Made by a program: the position numbers and the translations under genes
Shown here: positions 39,126 through 48,800 of the stretch, piece by piece
How positions within the stretch are numbered: the first letter of the stretch is position 1
How the letters are laid out: the number at the start of each line of letters is the position of its first letter
Notes under the pieces: model-generated
What the model was told of the DNA's origin: nothing
What the model saw: the letters and a program-made list of their open reading frames with translations, nothing else
Database searches by the model: none
From: Tumebacillus amylolyticus
GTDB lineage: Bacteria; Bacillota; Bacilli; Tumebacillales; Tumebacillaceae
Direction of reading: 5' to 3'
NCBI RefSeq assembly: GCF_016722965.1
Contig: NZ_JAEQNB010000006.1
Coordinates: 186,001-250,000, forward strand
Length of the DNA: 64,000 bases

Positions 39126-40157
39126 TTAAATTTCCTCCTCTTTTAACGGCCGCACGATCTGCTGGCCGATACGTTCGATTTCGTGTTCATCACTCGCCAA
39201 AGCGGTGATCAAAAAATAGTCGGCCCCCGCATCGCGGAAGTCTCGCAGTGTGGAGATGACTTCCTCGTAGTTGCCTACGATCGAGATGGAATTGGACGGG
39301 TTCACTTGACTCAAGCCGCCCCAGAGGTGTTTGTCCACCATGAAGTCGTCTCCACCGCTCAAGTCTTTGTAGCGGCTTAATCCGACGGAGTCGGCATTTT
39401 TCAAAAACAGCTTCGTCATGCGCTTGAGCGCCGCCGGAGTTCGTTCAAGCAGTTCGTAGGCGGCTTTCCACGCTTCTTCGGTGGTCTCACGGGCGATGAT
39501 GTCCACGAGGACGGCGTATTTCAGGCCCTCTCTCCCGTGCGCTTTGGCCATCGTCTTTACTTTTTCATACTGAGCGGCGAGCGTTTGGCGATCGCATGCG
39601 TAGAGAATGTACGCGTCTCCATATCGAGCTGCAGCATCCATCGCCGATTCGGAGGAGCCCGCTACAAAGTAGCTCGCTCGATGTTCGGGGTTCTCCTTGG
39701 GGTAGATGTCCGAGTTCTCGACGTAGAAGAACTCGCCTTTGAACGTGGTCACACCCTTGCGTAAGCGTTGCAACAGATCGGTGTATTCCCGTGTGCGGGC
39801 ATAGCGGACGTCATGACTCTCTGGCTTGCCGTCTCGGGCGAGCGTCATGGAAGCACTGCCCGTGACGATGTTGATATCGGCGCGGTCTCCGATCAGCGCA
39901 TTCAGCGTGTTCAACGCTTTGGCCGTATGTGTCGGGATCACTTGGTTGGTGTTCTGCGCGATCAACACCCGGATCTGTTTCGTATTCATCCCGATCATCG
40001 TCGCCGCCACGAACGGGTCGACAGCGGTCGGTGCGACCGAGAGCAAAACCGAATCAAAATAGTTCGCTTCCGCTCTCTTCGAATGATCCAGGTAGGCGTT
40101 GAACAACTCTTGGTGCTGCGAGGTCGGGTAAATGGGCAATCCCCAGCAAAATTCCAT
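39126..40157 (-). CDS. LLM-class flavin-dependent monooxygenase
   Basis: A 343-residue luciferase-like monooxygenase related to the SsuD/alkanesulfonate group (MEFCWGLPIYP ... NTLNALIGDRADINIVTGS ... ARTREYTDLL). It uses reduced FMN and O2. Stand-alone or embedded LLM enzymes in NRPS-PKS clusters often hydroxylate the carrier-bound chain (family knowledge). ATG 40157 follows GAGGAGGAG; the frame runs upstream to 40175 only by overlap with the NRPS. It is 14 nt after the NRPS stop and its stop is 1 nt before the carbamoyltransferase ATG. Confidence 0.88.
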   Translation of the reverse strand: MEFCWGLPIYPTSQHQELFNAYLDHSKRAEANYFDSVLLSVAPTAVDPFVAATMIGMNTKQIRVLIAQNTNQVIPTHTAKALNTLNALIGDRADINIVTGSASMTLARDGKPESHDVRYARTREYTDLLQRLRKGVTTFKGEFFYVENSDIYPKENPEHRASYFVAGSSESAMDAAARYGDAYILYACDRQTLAAQYEKVKTMAKAHGREGLKYAVLVDIIARETTEEAWKAAYELLERTPAALKRMTKLFLKNADSVGLSRYKDLSGGDDFMVDKHLWGGLSQVNPSNSISIVGNYEEVISTLRDFRDAGADYFLITALASDEHEIERIGQQIVRPLKEEEI

Positions 40158-40171
40158 ACGAGGTCTCCTCC

Positions 40172-43100
40172 TCACGCTTCGTCCGTTGCGATGCGCAATT
40201 CTTCAATGTGAGCGGCAAGTGCGCGGATGGATCGGTGTTCGTACACGACGAGGTCATCCGCGCGCACGTCTGCCTCCTCCAACGCCAAGTCGAGCTCGAC
40301 AGCCAGCAAAGAGTTGCCTCCCAGCTCAAAAAAGTCATCGTCAATGCCGATTGCGTTGACTCCCAACAACTGCGTCCAGAGGTCGACCAATTTTCGTTCA
40401 ACATCGGTGCGCGGTCCTGCATGTTCAACCCGCTCTTCCTCAACCGCCGGTGTGACGACGGGGAGCGCGTTGCGGTCAATCTTGCCGCTTGTCGTCAGAG
40501 GCATCGCTTCCAGACGGCAGAACAGCGACGGCACCATGAAGCTTGGCAGGAAGCGCCCAAGGTGCGCTTTGATTTCGTGAAGGTCGAGGTCTGTCTTCGA
40601 GACGTAGTACGCGACGAGCTGCTTGTTGCCCAGGGCATCGTCCCGATCGACTACGACTGCTTCGTTGATGGCAGGTTGTGCAAGCAAAATGCTTTCCACC
40701 TCGCCAAGTTCGATGCGATAGCCGCGAATCTTCACTTGATGGTCGATCCGACCCAAGAATTCCACGTGTCCGTCAGACAGCCATCGCACGAGGTCGCCCG
40801 TGCGGTACATGCGCTCTCCGGTGACGAACGGATCGTCCACGAATTTCTCCGCTGTGAGCGATTCGTTGTTCAGATAGCCACTCGCCAAGCCGGCCCCTGC
40901 AATGTACAGCTCGCCGACGACGCCGATTGGAGTCGGGTGCATGTGTGGGTCCAGGATGTAGACACGGACATTGGGGAGTGGTTTTCCAATCGGGATGTTG
41001 TGATACGCCTTGCGATGCTCCAAAGGGAAGGTTGTGGTGATGACGGTCGCTTCCGTCGGGCCGTACAAGTTGTGCAACTGCGCGGTCGAGCCCAAACGCT
41101 CAAACTGTTCCACCAATTCCTTGGGCAGAGCTTCCCCTGCGAGAAGCAGATAGCGCAGAATGTTCAGCACGGACACCTCGTCCCCGACTGCATTCAAGAA
41201 CACTTTGAACATGGAGGGAACGAAGTTCAGCAGACGAATCTGATGGTCGATGACGGCGCGCAAGATTGCTTTCGGACTGCGGTGTCCCCCCTCTTCCAGC
41301 ACGACGAGGCGACCACCCGTCAGCGTCCAGCCGTACAATTCGTTGACCGATACGTCAAAGGTGTACGGGGTCTTGAGCAAGAACGCGTCCTCTGCCGTCA
41401 TCGGATACTGCGCTTGCATCGCATACAAGTAATTCACGATGCTTGCATGCTGAACCATGACACCCTTCGGCTTGCCGGTTGAGCCGGAGGTATACAGGAT
41501 GTACGCCAGATCGTTTGGAGTGGTCAGGAGGTCGAGGTCAACCGAGTCCCCTTGGTAGAGTTCGGGTTGTTTCAGATCCACGACCGCTCCGGCAAATGTC
41601 GTTTTTTCCAAATAGGCAGTCTCTGTCAACAGCACGAGAGCCGCGCTGTCTTTCAACAGATAGCCCACGCGATCTTCCGGGTACTCCGGATCGATGGGCA
41701 CGTACGCCCCGCCGGCTTTCAACACTGCATAGACCGCCACGACCAGTTCCACAGAACGGGTCAACAGGAGGCCGACTCTCTCGCCTCGTCCAATGCCAAG
41801 TTCGCGCAATCGGCGGGCGATTTGGTTGGCTCGTGCGTTGATCTCTGCGTAGGTGTATCCGACTCCCTCCGCAATCACGGCGATACGGTCCGGGGTTTGG
41901 GCGGATTGTGTTTCGAGAAGTTCATGCAACAGCCCTTTGTGCAACAGGTTCGTTTGGGTGTCGTTGAACGTCCGAAGCACGGTGTTTCGCTCCTCGTCAG
42001 GGAGCAATGCGATGTCCTTCAACTCTTGGTTGGGATTCGCCATCGCGCTTTCCAGAAGGGTTAGGAAGTGAGCGGCGAATCGTTGCATCGTCGCTTTTTC
42101 AAACAGTTGGGTCGCGTATTCCACTGCCATCAGCAAACCCTTCTCTTCTTGGTGGAACTCGAGGGTGAGGTCCACCTTGGAAGCTTGGTGGGCAAACGGG
42201 TACGGAGTGAAGGTCAGTTCGTCCGCAGCGACCGTCGTCCGGGTATTATTTTGCATGACGAGCATCGTGTCGAAAAGTGCGTTGCGACTGGTGTCACGCT
42301 GCAAGTGAAGCTGATCAACCACCTCTTCAAACGGAACCTCTTGGTTCTGGAACGCGTTGATTGAACTGCTCTTGACTTCTGCGAGGAAGTCGGTGAACGT
42401 GCGATGCGCCTGCGGTCGGTTGCGCATCGCCAGCGTGTTCACGAACATGCCGATCATCGGATCGAGATCGCTGTGTACGCGCCCGGCGATCGGGGTGCCC
42501 ACGATGATGTCTTCCTGCTGTGTGTAGCGGTGCAAAAGCACGTTGTAGGTTGCAAGCAACACCATATAAGGGGTGACACCCTGCCCATCCGCGAAGAGTT
42601 GGAGGCGTTGGGACAGGTGTGCCGGCAACTTCATCTGGAAGCGGTCCCCTGCAAAACTTTGGTTCAGCGGGCGCGGGCGGTCCGTGGGAAGTTGCAGAAT
42701 CGGAAGTTCCCCACTGAGGTATTCCTGCCAAAACTGCCCCTGTTCCTGCATCTCGCCACTCTTCGAACGGTTGCGTTGCCACGCGGCATAGTCCTTGTAC
42801 TGCAAGGACAACGGGCGAAGTTCCTCCCCTTGGTAGAGTGCGATCCATTCACGTTCCAGCAGAGCCAGTGACACGCCGTCCGCGATGATGTGGTGCAAGT
42901 CGAACAACAGCCAATGTCGCGTCGCATCCCCGTGAAGCGAGATCAGACCGATTCGCATCAACGGTGCCTGTTTCAAGTCGAAGGGACGGATGAACGATTG
43001 GATCAAGGGCTGCACGTCCACGTCGCTTGCAGCGTGCAGGTGTTTCACCGCCAATTCAACCTCTTCGTGTACGATCTGCACCGGCTGGCAGTCAATGAAC

Positions 43101-45856
43101 TGGAAGGAAGTGCGCAGAGCTTCATGGCGTTCCACCAATTGCCGAACTGCTTTTTCCAAACGATCCACATCGAGCGGGCCGTCTACAAGCAAGACACCCG
43201 GAATGTTGTAGGTGGTGCCGAGCCCTTCGAAGCGGTTCAGAATGTACAGACGTTTCTGTGCAGAGGAAACAGGATAGTGATCTTGACGGGCCAGATTCGG
43301 GATGCTGTGGTAGGTGCGCTCTTCTTGTCCTTGGAGGAGTGGCGCGAGTTCGGCGATGGTCGGTTTTTGGAACAGTTCGCGCAAGGGAACGTCCACGCCA
43401 AGCACCCGTTGAATCTGCGCCACAACGGAAGTCATTTGCAACGAGTTGCCTCCCAATTCGAAGAAGCTGTCGTTGACCCCGATCTTCTCCACGCCCAGGA
43501 GGTTGCTCCAGATGTCAACCAACGCGCGTTCGGTCGAGGTGTTCGGAGCGACATACGCGGCGGTCGCTTGTTGCCAGAGCGGTTCGGGCAGCGCTTTGCG
43601 GTCAATCTTGCCATTGGGTGTGATCGGCAAGCGCTCGATTTCAATCAGATAAGCAGGAACCATGTAGTCCGGAAGGTCTTGAGCCAATGCACGACGCACT
43701 TCCACGAGGTCTAACGAGGTCTCCGGAACGAGGTACGCGCACAAGTACGGATCTCCGCCCTCTCCGGCACGCCGAGCAAGCACAACGGCTTCGCGTATGT
43801 TCGGAGATGACAGCAGACGGCTTTCGATCTCGCCCAGTTCGATGCGCAGACCGCGAATTTTGACTTGGTCATCGAGACGACCGAGGTAGTCCAAATTTCC
43901 GTCCGGCAACCATCTGGCGAGGTCCCCTGTTCGGTACATGCGCTGTTCGTTCATGCCCGTGTTTTCTTCGGCAAACGGATTGGGCGGGAATTTCTCTGCG
44001 TTCAGTTCAGGTCTGTTTAAATAGCCGCGGGCGAGTCCATCTCCTGTGAGGCAGAGCTCTCCCGGCACGCCAATCGGTTGTAATTGGTTGCGCGGGCCGA
44101 CGATATACGCTTTTTGGTTCATTAGCGGAGGGCCGATCGGCAAGCTTGGGAGGTTGTCCAGTTCGTCATAGTGTACGTGATACAACGAGGAGTCCACTGT
44201 CGTCTCGGTCGGGCCGTAGGCGTTCGTCAGAATCGGACGTTGCGAACCGAACCGGCTTAGAAAATGCTTGGCAAGCAACGGCGGCAACGCTTCCCCCGCG
44301 ATGACCACGTGTTGAAGCACGACTCCTGCGTTCTCATCCAGATGTTCTGCAAGCAAGCGCAGATGTGTCGGGGTGCCGTCGGAGATCTGTACCTGGTGGC
44401 GTCGGAAAAAGTCGCGCAGTTTCGCTCCATCCACACGGGCCTCCTCCGGTACGACGTACAAGGAATGCCCATTCAACAGCGCTCCGAGCATGTTCTGCAC
44501 GTGTGCGTCAAACTCAAACGGCGAGACGAGGCCGACGCGGGACGGCGCAACGTATCGACCGAACACTTCCTTCGAAATGCCCCAGATGAAGTTCACGACG
44601 CTTCGGTGTTCGATCATCGTGCCTTTCGGTTTCCCCGTCGAGCCCGATGTGAAGATGACGTACGCGAGGGAGGTCGGATCGTCGATGTCCGGCAGTTCAC
44701 CCGCTTCCACAGTTAAAAGTTCGCGGAGGACGTCTTTCGTAATCAACAGCGGAGAGTTGCAGTCCTCCAGTATTCCTTGGACACGGTTCTCCGGGAGTTT
44801 TTGAGAAACGGGCAGATAGGCCGCTCCCGCTTTCAACACCCCAAGCATGGCAACAACGGCGTCGGGCGTCCGGTCGAGCAGGAATCCGACGATTTGCCCC
44901 TGACCGATGCCCTTTTGGCGCAAGGCGGTGGCGACACGGTTGGCTTGCTGTTGCAATTGAGCGTAGGTGTAGTGCATCTCCTCGCCCGCCACTGCGATGC
45001 GATCCGGGGTGGCAAAAGCTTGAGCGTCAAACAATTGCACCACGGTGCTCTCGCGCGGGTATTCGCTTCCGGTGTCGTTGAAGCGGCGCAGTTCTTCGCG
45101 CTCGTCCTCCGGTATCCAATCGAGGCTCACGTGCGGCGCATCCGGATTCTTGACGCCTTGTTGAAGCAAAGCGACGAAGTGGGAGCCCAATCGCTCTACC
45201 GTCGACGATTGGAACCGCGAAGCGCGGTCTTGAATCTCACCCTCGAGTCGGTTCTCCCCTCGACGGAACGAGAACACCAACTCAGGTTCTGCACAGTCAA
45301 GGTAGTGGGCGTCGTGCAGTTCTTCGAGAAGAATCGCGGTTCGAAACGGATAGGATCTCCCGTCGGGAAGCGGATGGTCCAACTGGTCGCGCAACGTGAT
45401 CAGCGGGAAGTTCTGGTGCTCCATCGCTCCTGCCAATGTGTCCCGCACCTTCATGAGCAATTGTTTGAACGAGAGGTCTTCTTGCAAAGCTTGGCGCAAG
45501 ACGAGCACGGTGTTGATGAAGTCGGCCTCTCCTTGCTGGCGGTTCACCGGGGCTCCGATCACGATGTCTTGCAGACCCGTGTACTTGTTCAGCAACAAGG
45601 TCAGACCGGCCGTCAACACCATGAAGAGGCGTAAGTCCGATTGGTTGGAGAGCTTTTGCAACCGATCATAGAGTTCGCCTTCGATGACGAAGGGAGCCAC
45701 GAATGGCTCTCCCTCACATCGTTGCGCGTGCAGACGGTCGCCGGGGAAGCGGCTGTCCGCCAACTCCCCTGCCATTTTTTCCGTCCAATACGCTCGTTCT
45801 TTCGATTTTTGGTGGGCGATAACCATCAGGTCTTCTGTGACGATTTGTACAGCCAT
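40172..45856 (-). CDS. NRPS: half C - A - PCP - C - A - PCP
   Basis: An 1894-residue peptide synthetase. The N-terminus (residues ~20-260) is only the C-terminal half of a condensation domain (AYWTEKM, DIVIGAPVNRQ); the HHxxxDG half is missing. A1 (~270-760) has specificity residues D-A-Q-D-V-A-A-V-D-K by my alignment to GrsA, close to Gln codes. PCP1 has ELGGNSLQM. A complete C domain (DLHHIIADG) follows. A2 reads D-V-N-N-L-A-L-V-I-K, which I cannot assign. PCP2 (ELGGNSLLA) ends the protein; no thioesterase or reductase is present. AAGGAG lies 10 nt before ATG 45856. The full C domain for A1 is probably the one at the end of the preceding PKS. Confidence 0.95.
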   Translation of the reverse strand: MAVQIVTEDLMVIAHQKSKERAYWTEKMAGELADSRFPGDRLHAQRCEGEPFVAPFVIEGELYDRLQKLSNQSDLRLFMVLTAGLTLLLNKYTGLQDIVIGAPVNRQQGEADFINTVLVLRQALQEDLSFKQLLMKVRDTLAGAMEHQNFPLITLRDQLDHPLPDGRSYPFRTAILLEELHDAHYLDCAEPELVFSFRRGENRLEGEIQDRASRFQSSTVERLGSHFVALLQQGVKNPDAPHVSLDWIPEDEREELRRFNDTGSEYPRESTVVQLFDAQAFATPDRIAVAGEEMHYTYAQLQQQANRVATALRQKGIGQGQIVGFLLDRTPDAVVAMLGVLKAGAAYLPVSQKLPENRVQGILEDCNSPLLITKDVLRELLTVEAGELPDIDDPTSLAYVIFTSGSTGKPKGTMIEHRSVVNFIWGISKEVFGRYVAPSRVGLVSPFEFDAHVQNMLGALLNGHSLYVVPEEARVDGAKLRDFFRRHQVQISDGTPTHLRLLAEHLDENAGVVLQHVVIAGEALPPLLAKHFLSRFGSQRPILTNAYGPTETTVDSSLYHVHYDELDNLPSLPIGPPLMNQKAYIVGPRNQLQPIGVPGELCLTGDGLARGYLNRPELNAEKFPPNPFAEENTGMNEQRMYRTGDLARWLPDGNLDYLGRLDDQVKIRGLRIELGEIESRLLSSPNIREAVVLARRAGEGGDPYLCAYLVPETSLDLVEVRRALAQDLPDYMVPAYLIEIERLPITPNGKIDRKALPEPLWQQATAAYVAPNTSTERALVDIWSNLLGVEKIGVNDSFFELGGNSLQMTSVVAQIQRVLGVDVPLRELFQKPTIAELAPLLQGQEERTYHSIPNLARQDHYPVSSAQKRLYILNRFEGLGTTYNIPGVLLVDGPLDVDRLEKAVRQLVERHEALRTSFQFIDCQPVQIVHEEVELAVKHLHAASDVDVQPLIQSFIRPFDLKQAPLMRIGLISLHGDATRHWLLFDLHHIIADGVSLALLEREWIALYQGEELRPLSLQYKDYAAWQRNRSKSGEMQEQGQFWQEYLSGELPILQLPTDRPRPLNQSFAGDRFQMKLPAHLSQRLQLFADGQGVTPYMVLLATYNVLLHRYTQQEDIIVGTPIAGRVHSDLDPMIGMFVNTLAMRNRPQAHRTFTDFLAEVKSSSINAFQNQEVPFEEVVDQLHLQRDTSRNALFDTMLVMQNNTRTTVAADELTFTPYPFAHQASKVDLTLEFHQEEKGLLMAVEYATQLFEKATMQRFAAHFLTLLESAMANPNQELKDIALLPDEERNTVLRTFNDTQTNLLHKGLLHELLETQSAQTPDRIAVIAEGVGYTYAEINARANQIARRLRELGIGRGERVGLLLTRSVELVVAVYAVLKAGGAYVPIDPEYPEDRVGYLLKDSAALVLLTETAYLEKTTFAGAVVDLKQPELYQGDSVDLDLLTTPNDLAYILYTSGSTGKPKGVMVQHASIVNYLYAMQAQYPMTAEDAFLLKTPYTFDVSVNELYGWTLTGGRLVVLEEGGHRSPKAILRAVIDHQIRLLNFVPSMFKVFLNAVGDEVSVLNILRYLLLAGEALPKELVEQFERLGSTAQLHNLYGPTEATVITTTFPLEHRKAYHNIPIGKPLPNVRVYILDPHMHPTPIGVVGELYIAGAGLASGYLNNESLTAEKFVDDPFVTGERMYRTGDLVRWLSDGHVEFLGRIDHQVKIRGYRIELGEVESILLAQPAINEAVVVDRDDALGNKQLVAYYVSKTDLDLHEIKAHLGRFLPSFMVPSLFCRLEAMPLTTSGKIDRNALPVVTPAVEEERVEHAGPRTDVERKLVDLWTQLLGVNAIGIDDDFFELGGNSLLAVELDLALEEADVRADDLVVYEHRSIRALAAHIEELRIATDEA

Positions 45857-45884
45857 GCCTCTATCGCTCCTTCGCGTGTGTGGT

Positions 45885-48800
45885 TTAGAATTCAAAGTCT
45901 CCAAGGTCATCCGGCAACGCCACCGCCTGCAGTTCCTGTAGATCATGTTGGAAGTGGAGGTTGCCAAGCGATAGGTTCACATCGTTCGTTACTCTCTCCA
46001 GCACTTCCCGGAAGCGTTCGCACATCTTCTCCACCGTTTCTCGTTTGAACAGCGCGGCAGCATACTCCATCGTCAACTCGATGGAATCCGGGGTTTCCAC
46101 CGCACGCAGCAACAAGTCAAACTGCGCTCGTTTGTGATCGTAGTCATAAGGAGTTACGCGCAGTCCGTCCACTTCCAGCGCTTCGGTATCCATGTGCTGT
46201 TGCACGAACGCGACATCGAACAACGGGTTGCGGCTCAAGTTTCCTTGGAGGCCCAGGGTCTGGACGAGGGTTTCGTACTGATACTTTTGGTGATCATACG
46301 CCGAGAGCGAGTCCACACGCACTTCGTTCAAGAACTCGCGGAACGACTTGTGAGCTTGTGGACGGTTCCGCATCGCCAGCATGTTGACGAACACGCCGAT
46401 GATGTTCTGCAAGTCTACGTGCGGTCGTCCCGTGATCGGAGAGCCGATCACGATGTCGTCCTGACCGCTGTATTTGCTGAGCAGCACGGTATACGCCGCG
46501 AGCAAGACGGTGTACAGGGTGGTCTCTTCCCGAGCGGCGATCTCGCGGATCTTCGCTGTCAGCGAAGCGTCGAGTGTAAACGTAAGCGTTCGTCCCACAG
46601 CATCCGGAGTCTGCGGACGCGGGAAGTCGGTCGGCAGCTCCAAGACCGGGATCTCGCCTTGGAAGCGCTCCAACCAGTACGCTTCGTGGCGGGAAACTGC
46701 TTCGCGCTCTTGGTCGCTGTTCTGCCACTCTGTGTAGTCCTTGTACTGGATGCGCAGCGGAGCCAACTCTTCGCCTGAATAGAGCGTGAGGAAGTCCCGA
46801 ACGAAGATGTCGTAGGACACACCGTCCGTCACGATGTGGTGCAAGTCGATGACCAAGACATGCTCCTCGGCTGCGAGACGGATCAGCGCGATGCGCAGAT
46901 AGGGAGGGACGGCGAAGTCGAACGGACGCACGAAGTTTGTGATCAACTCGAGGGTTTCCTCTTGCGTCGCATCGAAATGCTCGACCGTAAGCTCCACGTT
47001 CGCGTGGATTTTTTGTTTCGGCTCGTCCCCGACCATCTCAAGTGTCGTGCGGAAAATTTCGTGGTGGGCAACCAAGCGGCGGAAGCTGTCTTCCAGACGC
47101 GTTTTGTCTACTTTGCCCTGCAGCAACACCACAGAGGTGTCGTTGTAAGCGGTGCTCTCCGGGTTTAGACGGTGCAAGATGTAGAAGCGTTTTTGCGCCG
47201 AAGAGAGCTCATAGTACGGCTTGTGCGGAGCCGTCGGGATCGCATCGTACTCGCTGCTGTCCGCCTCGGCAATGTACGCCGACAGTTTTTCAATGTTCGA
47301 GAGATTGAACAGTTCCCCCACCGGAACTTCGACGTTGAACTCCTTGTGAATCCGCGAGACGACGGTGATCGCTTTCAGCGAGTCGCCTCCCAATTCGAGG
47401 AATTCGTCGCGTACGCCGATCTGCTCTACGCGGAAGATCCGCTGCCAGATGCGCGCCAACTTCTCCTCCCGCTCATTGCGCGGTGAGAGGTAGTCGTTCA
47501 GCAACATCGGGCGTGCATGGTAGGTGGAGAGGTCTTCCTGCTGGTCGTCCTCTTCGGCACGAAGCGACTGGAGGTTGACCCATTGATCGATGCGGGCTTG
47601 CAGATCGCCGGGGCTGTGTACCAGCACGTCGCCCTGTTGCCACGCGAGGGCGCGGTGGAACGCGTCTACTCCCTCCTCGGGAGACATCGAGAGCTCGTGT
47701 ACGGAAGCTCCAATTTGAGACTCCTTCTCCCCGTCCTCCCAATACTTCCAGTCCGACCAATTGACGCTGATCCACGGCACGTCTGCCTCGAGGTTGTGAT
47801 TCGCGACGAACGCGTCCATGTACAGATTCGAAGCGGCGTAGGCGATGTAACCAAGTCCGCCGAGAACGGCGGAAATCGAAGACATCAGCAAGCAGAAGTC
47901 AAGCGGTTTGCCACGGAGCACATCTTCCATGGCGAGCAGGCCGTACATCTTGGGCTGGAAGTGCGCTTCACAGTCGGCGGGCGTCAGTTCTTTGATCAGG
48001 TTGAAGGTGTCACCACCGATCACGCCGGCTCCGTGAATCACACCGTTGAGCGGACCGAAACGAGCTTCGGTGTCCGCAATTACTTCCGCCATACGTACGC
48101 GGTCTGCTACATCGGCCGCCATGACGGATACGTTCGCACCGAGAGACTCCAATTTTTCGATCCAAGGATCGTTCTCCGGAAGCCCTCTTCGCGAAGTCAG
48201 AACGAGCTTCGCTTGGAAGTTTTGAGCGAGATGTTCCGCCAAAATGCGCCCGATGCCACCCGTGCCACCGGTGATCAGATAGACACCGCCTTGCTTCAAG
48301 GGCAACTCTGCAGGTTCAGGACGTTGCAGAGAAATCGGAGCATAGCTTTGCACGAAACGGGTGAGCCCTCGATACGCGATGGTTTTGTCGGAGGTATTTG
48401 CCCGCGCTTCCTCGATCAGGTGTTCGAGGAGGCGTTTTTCTTGACGGGAACCTGCACGCGGGAGCAACACGTCGATGTTGGAGCAGGTCAAGTACGAGTA
48501 TTCTTGCGGAAGCACCAGAGAGGCGCCGAGCGTCGTCGCTTTTTCCGGAATGAGTGTTTCATCTCCTGTCACCCGCTGTACCCCGTTGGTGATGACGCGG
48601 ATGGCGATCTCTCCACCGACTTGCAGACCGCTGAGCGCTTGTGCCAGTGAGAACAGCGAGTAGAATCCGATCTCCTGCATGCGGGCTGCGAATTCCGGCG
48701 TGAAGTCTCGCGCTGCTTCCGTGACACTAAAGAGATGAAGGATGCGGGTCGGCAGGCCCGCTTTTTGCAAGAGTAAGCGATAGTCGTTGGATTCCCGCGG

